The translations under genes and the position numbers were made by a program. A stretch of 31,752 nucleotides of DNA from a virus. The notes under the pieces were generated by a model. It worked only from the letters and a program-made list of their open reading frames with translations, was not told where the DNA came from and did not search any database. The stretch spans positions 1 through 31,752 of IMG/VR virus record IMGVR_UViG_3300020451_000189, one strand, 5' to 3'. This document shows, piece after piece, positions 30,691-31,752 of the stretch; the first letter of the stretch is position 1, and each line of letters starts with the position of its first letter.

Positions 30691-31050
30691 TTAGAAAGTG
30701 AATTTAACACCTGCTTTAGCACCCCAGTCAATATCATCTTCGTTAGTTACACCAGAGATCTCTCCGTAGAACTTATCATAAGATCCACCAAGGTATCCGA
30801 TTAACTCAACGTCACCGAACTCGTCAGTTGACTCTGTGTGAGTTACTGTAGGACCACCAGATACGTACCAACCGATACCATTAGGTGTTTCTCCTTCGTA
30901 ACCTACTACTGCTTCTAATCCACCAGATGTATATGATCCATCAGGATATGAACCTGTTGCTTCCAAATTGACATATGGACCAGCAAAAGCTGCACCAGAT
31001 ACTAGAAGAGGAGTTGCTGCTATTGCAGCGATTGTTGATTTAATAGACAT
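30691..31050 (-). CDS. Secreted beta-rich protein, outer-membrane-barrel-like (119 aa)
   Basis: A clear signal peptide (residues 1-23, ending SGAAFA before GPYVNLE) is followed by alternating polar/hydrophobic strands: GGLEAVVGYEG, IGWYVSGGPTVTH, DVELIGYLGGSYD, FYGEISGVTN and a terminal aromatic strand WGAKAGVKFTF. The final F and alternating pattern suggest a small outer-membrane beta-barrel or porin fragment. A T4 late promoter, a structured 120-base leader and a terminator bracket the gene as its own unit. A role at the host surface during infection is inferred only from the signal peptide. Confidence 0.65.
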   Translation of the reverse strand: MSIKSTIAAIAATPLLVSGAAFAGPYVNLEATGSYPDGSYTSGGLEAVVGYEGETPNGIGWYVSGGPTVTHTESTDEFGDVELIGYLGGSYDKFYGEISGVTNEDDIDWGAKAGVKFTF

Positions 31051-31170
31051 GTTTGTTTAAGTTTCTCGCATAGGGCAATAAAAAATCCCCTGCGGATGAT
31101 AGATTCCCCGACATGGGAATCGCTTTACATACGCAAAGGGTTACGATCTTTCGAGTCCTTTGTTACGTTG
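31051..31170 (-). other. Structured 5' leader of the barrel-like protein
   Basis: Between the late promoter and the ATG at 31050, the minus-strand RNA has hairpin GATTCCC with GGGAATC around a 6-base loop. It also has CTTT/AAAG pairing, and CGCAGGG pairing with CCCTATGCG across a T-rich loop. The segment ATCCGCAGGGGAT could instead fold on itself and is followed by TTTTTT. Two alternative folds around a T run resemble an attenuator, but no known riboswitch motif was recognised. Confidence 0.4.
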
Positions 31171-31171
31171 G

Positions 31172-31179
31172 TATTTATA
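31172..31179 (-). promoter_or_regulatory. T4-type late promoter TATAAATA
   Basis: The minus strand reads ACTATAAATACC, an exact match to the T4 late consensus. Transcription would begin near 31160 and produce a leader of about 110 bases before the barrel-like gene (ATG at 31050). Confidence 0.7.
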
Positions 31180-31190
31180 GTAACATAATG

Positions 31191-31325
31191 CTAGGATTCT
31201 GTCAAGCTTTCTTTTTGTAACGATTTCCTGATCAATTTAGCATACGCTACATCTTGTTTAGTATACCAGTTAGGATGTTTCTTGGCAATCTTAATTAGTT
31301 TTTTTGCTACTTTTCTTTCGGTCAT
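31191..31325 (-). CDS. Small basic protein (44 aa)
   Basis: This Lys-rich ORF begins MTERKVAKKLIKIAKKHPNW, continues YTKQDVAYAKLIRKS and ends KESLTES before the late promoter. It starts within the previous 71-residue gene and overlaps it by 35 bases in another frame. It has no membrane segment and could bind nucleic acid. Its main support is that it fills the gap with a normal-looking helical basic sequence. Confidence 0.55.
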   Translation of the reverse strand: MTERKVAKKLIKIAKKHPNWYTKQDVAYAKLIRKSLQKESLTES

Positions 31326-31506
31326 TTCTTATTGTTAGTATTTGTTTACCAGTTTCAATGCGACTATTCTTATACTCTTCTGAATTAAAATCTATATCTA
31401 ATACATCAGTAACATCAACAATAGAATCAAACTCTAAATCTTGTTGACCTACTATTTCTTTTAATGCAGGAGTCAACTGGTTGTAAGGGATTTTAGGTAG
31501 TTCCAT
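31291..31506 (-). CDS. Small acidic protein (71 aa)
   Basis: From ATG 31506 the protein reads MELPKIPYNQLTPALKEIVG, then an acidic stretch (DSIVDVTDVLDIDFNSEE) and a basic end (NDRKKSSKKTN). An in-frame GTG at 31572 would extend it, but that would read through the psbA terminator hairpin, so I prefer the ATG. A promoter-like CATAAATA lies too close to the ATG (5 bases) to be its late promoter; readthrough from psbA or the AATAAATA near 31588 could transcribe it. The function is unknown. Confidence 0.55.
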   Translation of the reverse strand: MELPKIPYNQLTPALKEIVGQQDLEFDSIVDVTDVLDIDFNSEEYKNSRIETGKQILTIRNDRKKSSKKTN

Positions 31507-31523
31507 ATAGGTATTTATGTCAT

Positions 31524-31546
31524 AAAAAAAGACCCCCGAAGGGGTC
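31524..31546 (-). terminator. Intrinsic terminator after psbA
   Basis: The minus strand has GACCCC (from 31546) pairing with GGGGTC around a TTCG tetraloop, followed by seven T residues (31530-31524). It lies about 48 bases after the psbA stop. A 6-bp GC-rich stem with a T tract is a strong intrinsic terminator. Confidence 0.85.
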
Positions 31547-31593
31547 TGTAAGTTCCGAGTGTAGAGACGCACGAAAGGTCTCGACTCTATTTA

Positions 31594-31752
31594 TTAACCA
31601 ATAGCAGGTGCTGTTAGTGCAACCTGTGTTGACTCTGCAGATGCAAGGTCAAGTGGGAAGTTGTGTGCATTTCTTTCATGCATAACTTCCATACCTAGGT
31701 TTGCTCTGTTAAGAACATCTCCCCATGTTGGAACAATCTTACCGTTTGCATC
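31594..31752 (-). CDS. psbA: Photosystem II D1 protein, C-terminal part
   Basis: The window ends inside the gene; the 52 C-terminal residues are present. They contain [20 protein letters not shown], the D1 lumenal tail. The His and Glu of MHE and the Asp and Ala of LDLA are ligands of the oxygen-evolving manganese cluster. Processing by CtpA would occur after LDLA, removing the 15-residue extension that ends TAPAIG. D1 is the fast-damaged reaction-centre protein of photosystem II, and phage copies keep photosynthesis running during infection. The stop is TAA within TAATAAATA, followed by an intrinsic terminator. No intron is visible in this part. Confidence 0.97.
   Translation of the reverse strand, partial: DANGKIVPTWGDVLNRANLGMEVMHERNAHNFPLDLASAESTQVALTAPAIG

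Noticed and set aside
31051-31170. Known riboswitch (glutamine type) in the leader
   Set aside because: The conserved core sequences I remember for those motifs are not present; it is listed only as an unnamed structured leader.
31512-31519. CATAAATA before the 71-residue ORF
   Set aside because: It lies 5 bases from the ATG at 31506, too close to serve as its late promoter.
1-31752. tRNA genes, CRISPR arrays, insertion sequences and integrase
   Set aside because: No cloverleaf-like segment with a tRNA T-loop, no regularly spaced repeats and no transposase or recombinase motifs were found; a dedicated tRNA scan was not run.

Overview
The window looks like part of the genome of a T4-like cyanophage (a marine myovirus infecting Prochlorococcus or Synechococcus). 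It is AT-rich and densely packed, with most genes overlapping by 1-11 bases. It combines T4-type virion genes (gp5, gp26, gp54, gp4, gp48, gp53, gp32, gp33) with photosynthesis-related auxiliary genes (psbA, a cpeT-like bilin lyase, cp12, ho1) and other host-derived genes (phoH, thyX, glutaredoxin). No tRNA, rRNA, insertion sequence, integrase or CRISPR array was seen, and no gene-free stretch exceeds 300 bases.

Left part, about 1-5163, minus strand: a partial beta-helix-like structural protein, two tail-fibre-like structural proteins, two overlapping 2OG-Fe(II) oxygenase genes, and four small conserved genes of unknown function.

Tail module, about 5200-20678. On the minus strand, in transcription order, come gp4, gp54, gp26, a start-less downstream ORF, two tandem paralogous tape-measure-like proteins of about 1,000 residues, a gp27-like hub protein, CP12, CpeT, a 50-residue ORF and gp5. 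Two genes, gp48 and gp53, form a short plus-strand island. The ORF after gp26 has no usable start. It overlaps gp26 in the -1 frame at a T TTT TTC slippery site followed by a strong hairpin, and sits just before the tape-measure genes. That is the layout of a frameshifted tail-assembly chaperone, and I regard it as the most interesting signal here.

Middle, about 20687-23467: a palindromic intergenic element that recurs near 7821, a 100-residue gene, a chain of five overlapping very small membrane-protein ORFs, a third 2OG-Fe(II) oxygenase, a one-pass membrane protein and a secreted glycine-zipper protein.

Right part, about 23497-31752: the replication and late-transcription genes gp32, DUF1825, gp33 and a PD-(D/E)XK exonuclease; then phoH, a small gene, ho1 and thyX; several small conserved genes; a fourth 2OG-Fe(II) oxygenase-like gene; glutaredoxin; a secreted barrel-like protein with a structured leader; two small basic or acidic genes; and the 3' end of psbA.

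T4-type late promoter motifs (NATAAATA) occur at several gene junctions, often overlapping the stop codon of the preceding gene, and the window carries a gp33-like late co-activator. Intrinsic terminators are clear after gp32, after the barrel-like protein and after psbA. All functional names come from reading motifs and gene order by eye; no database search was run.
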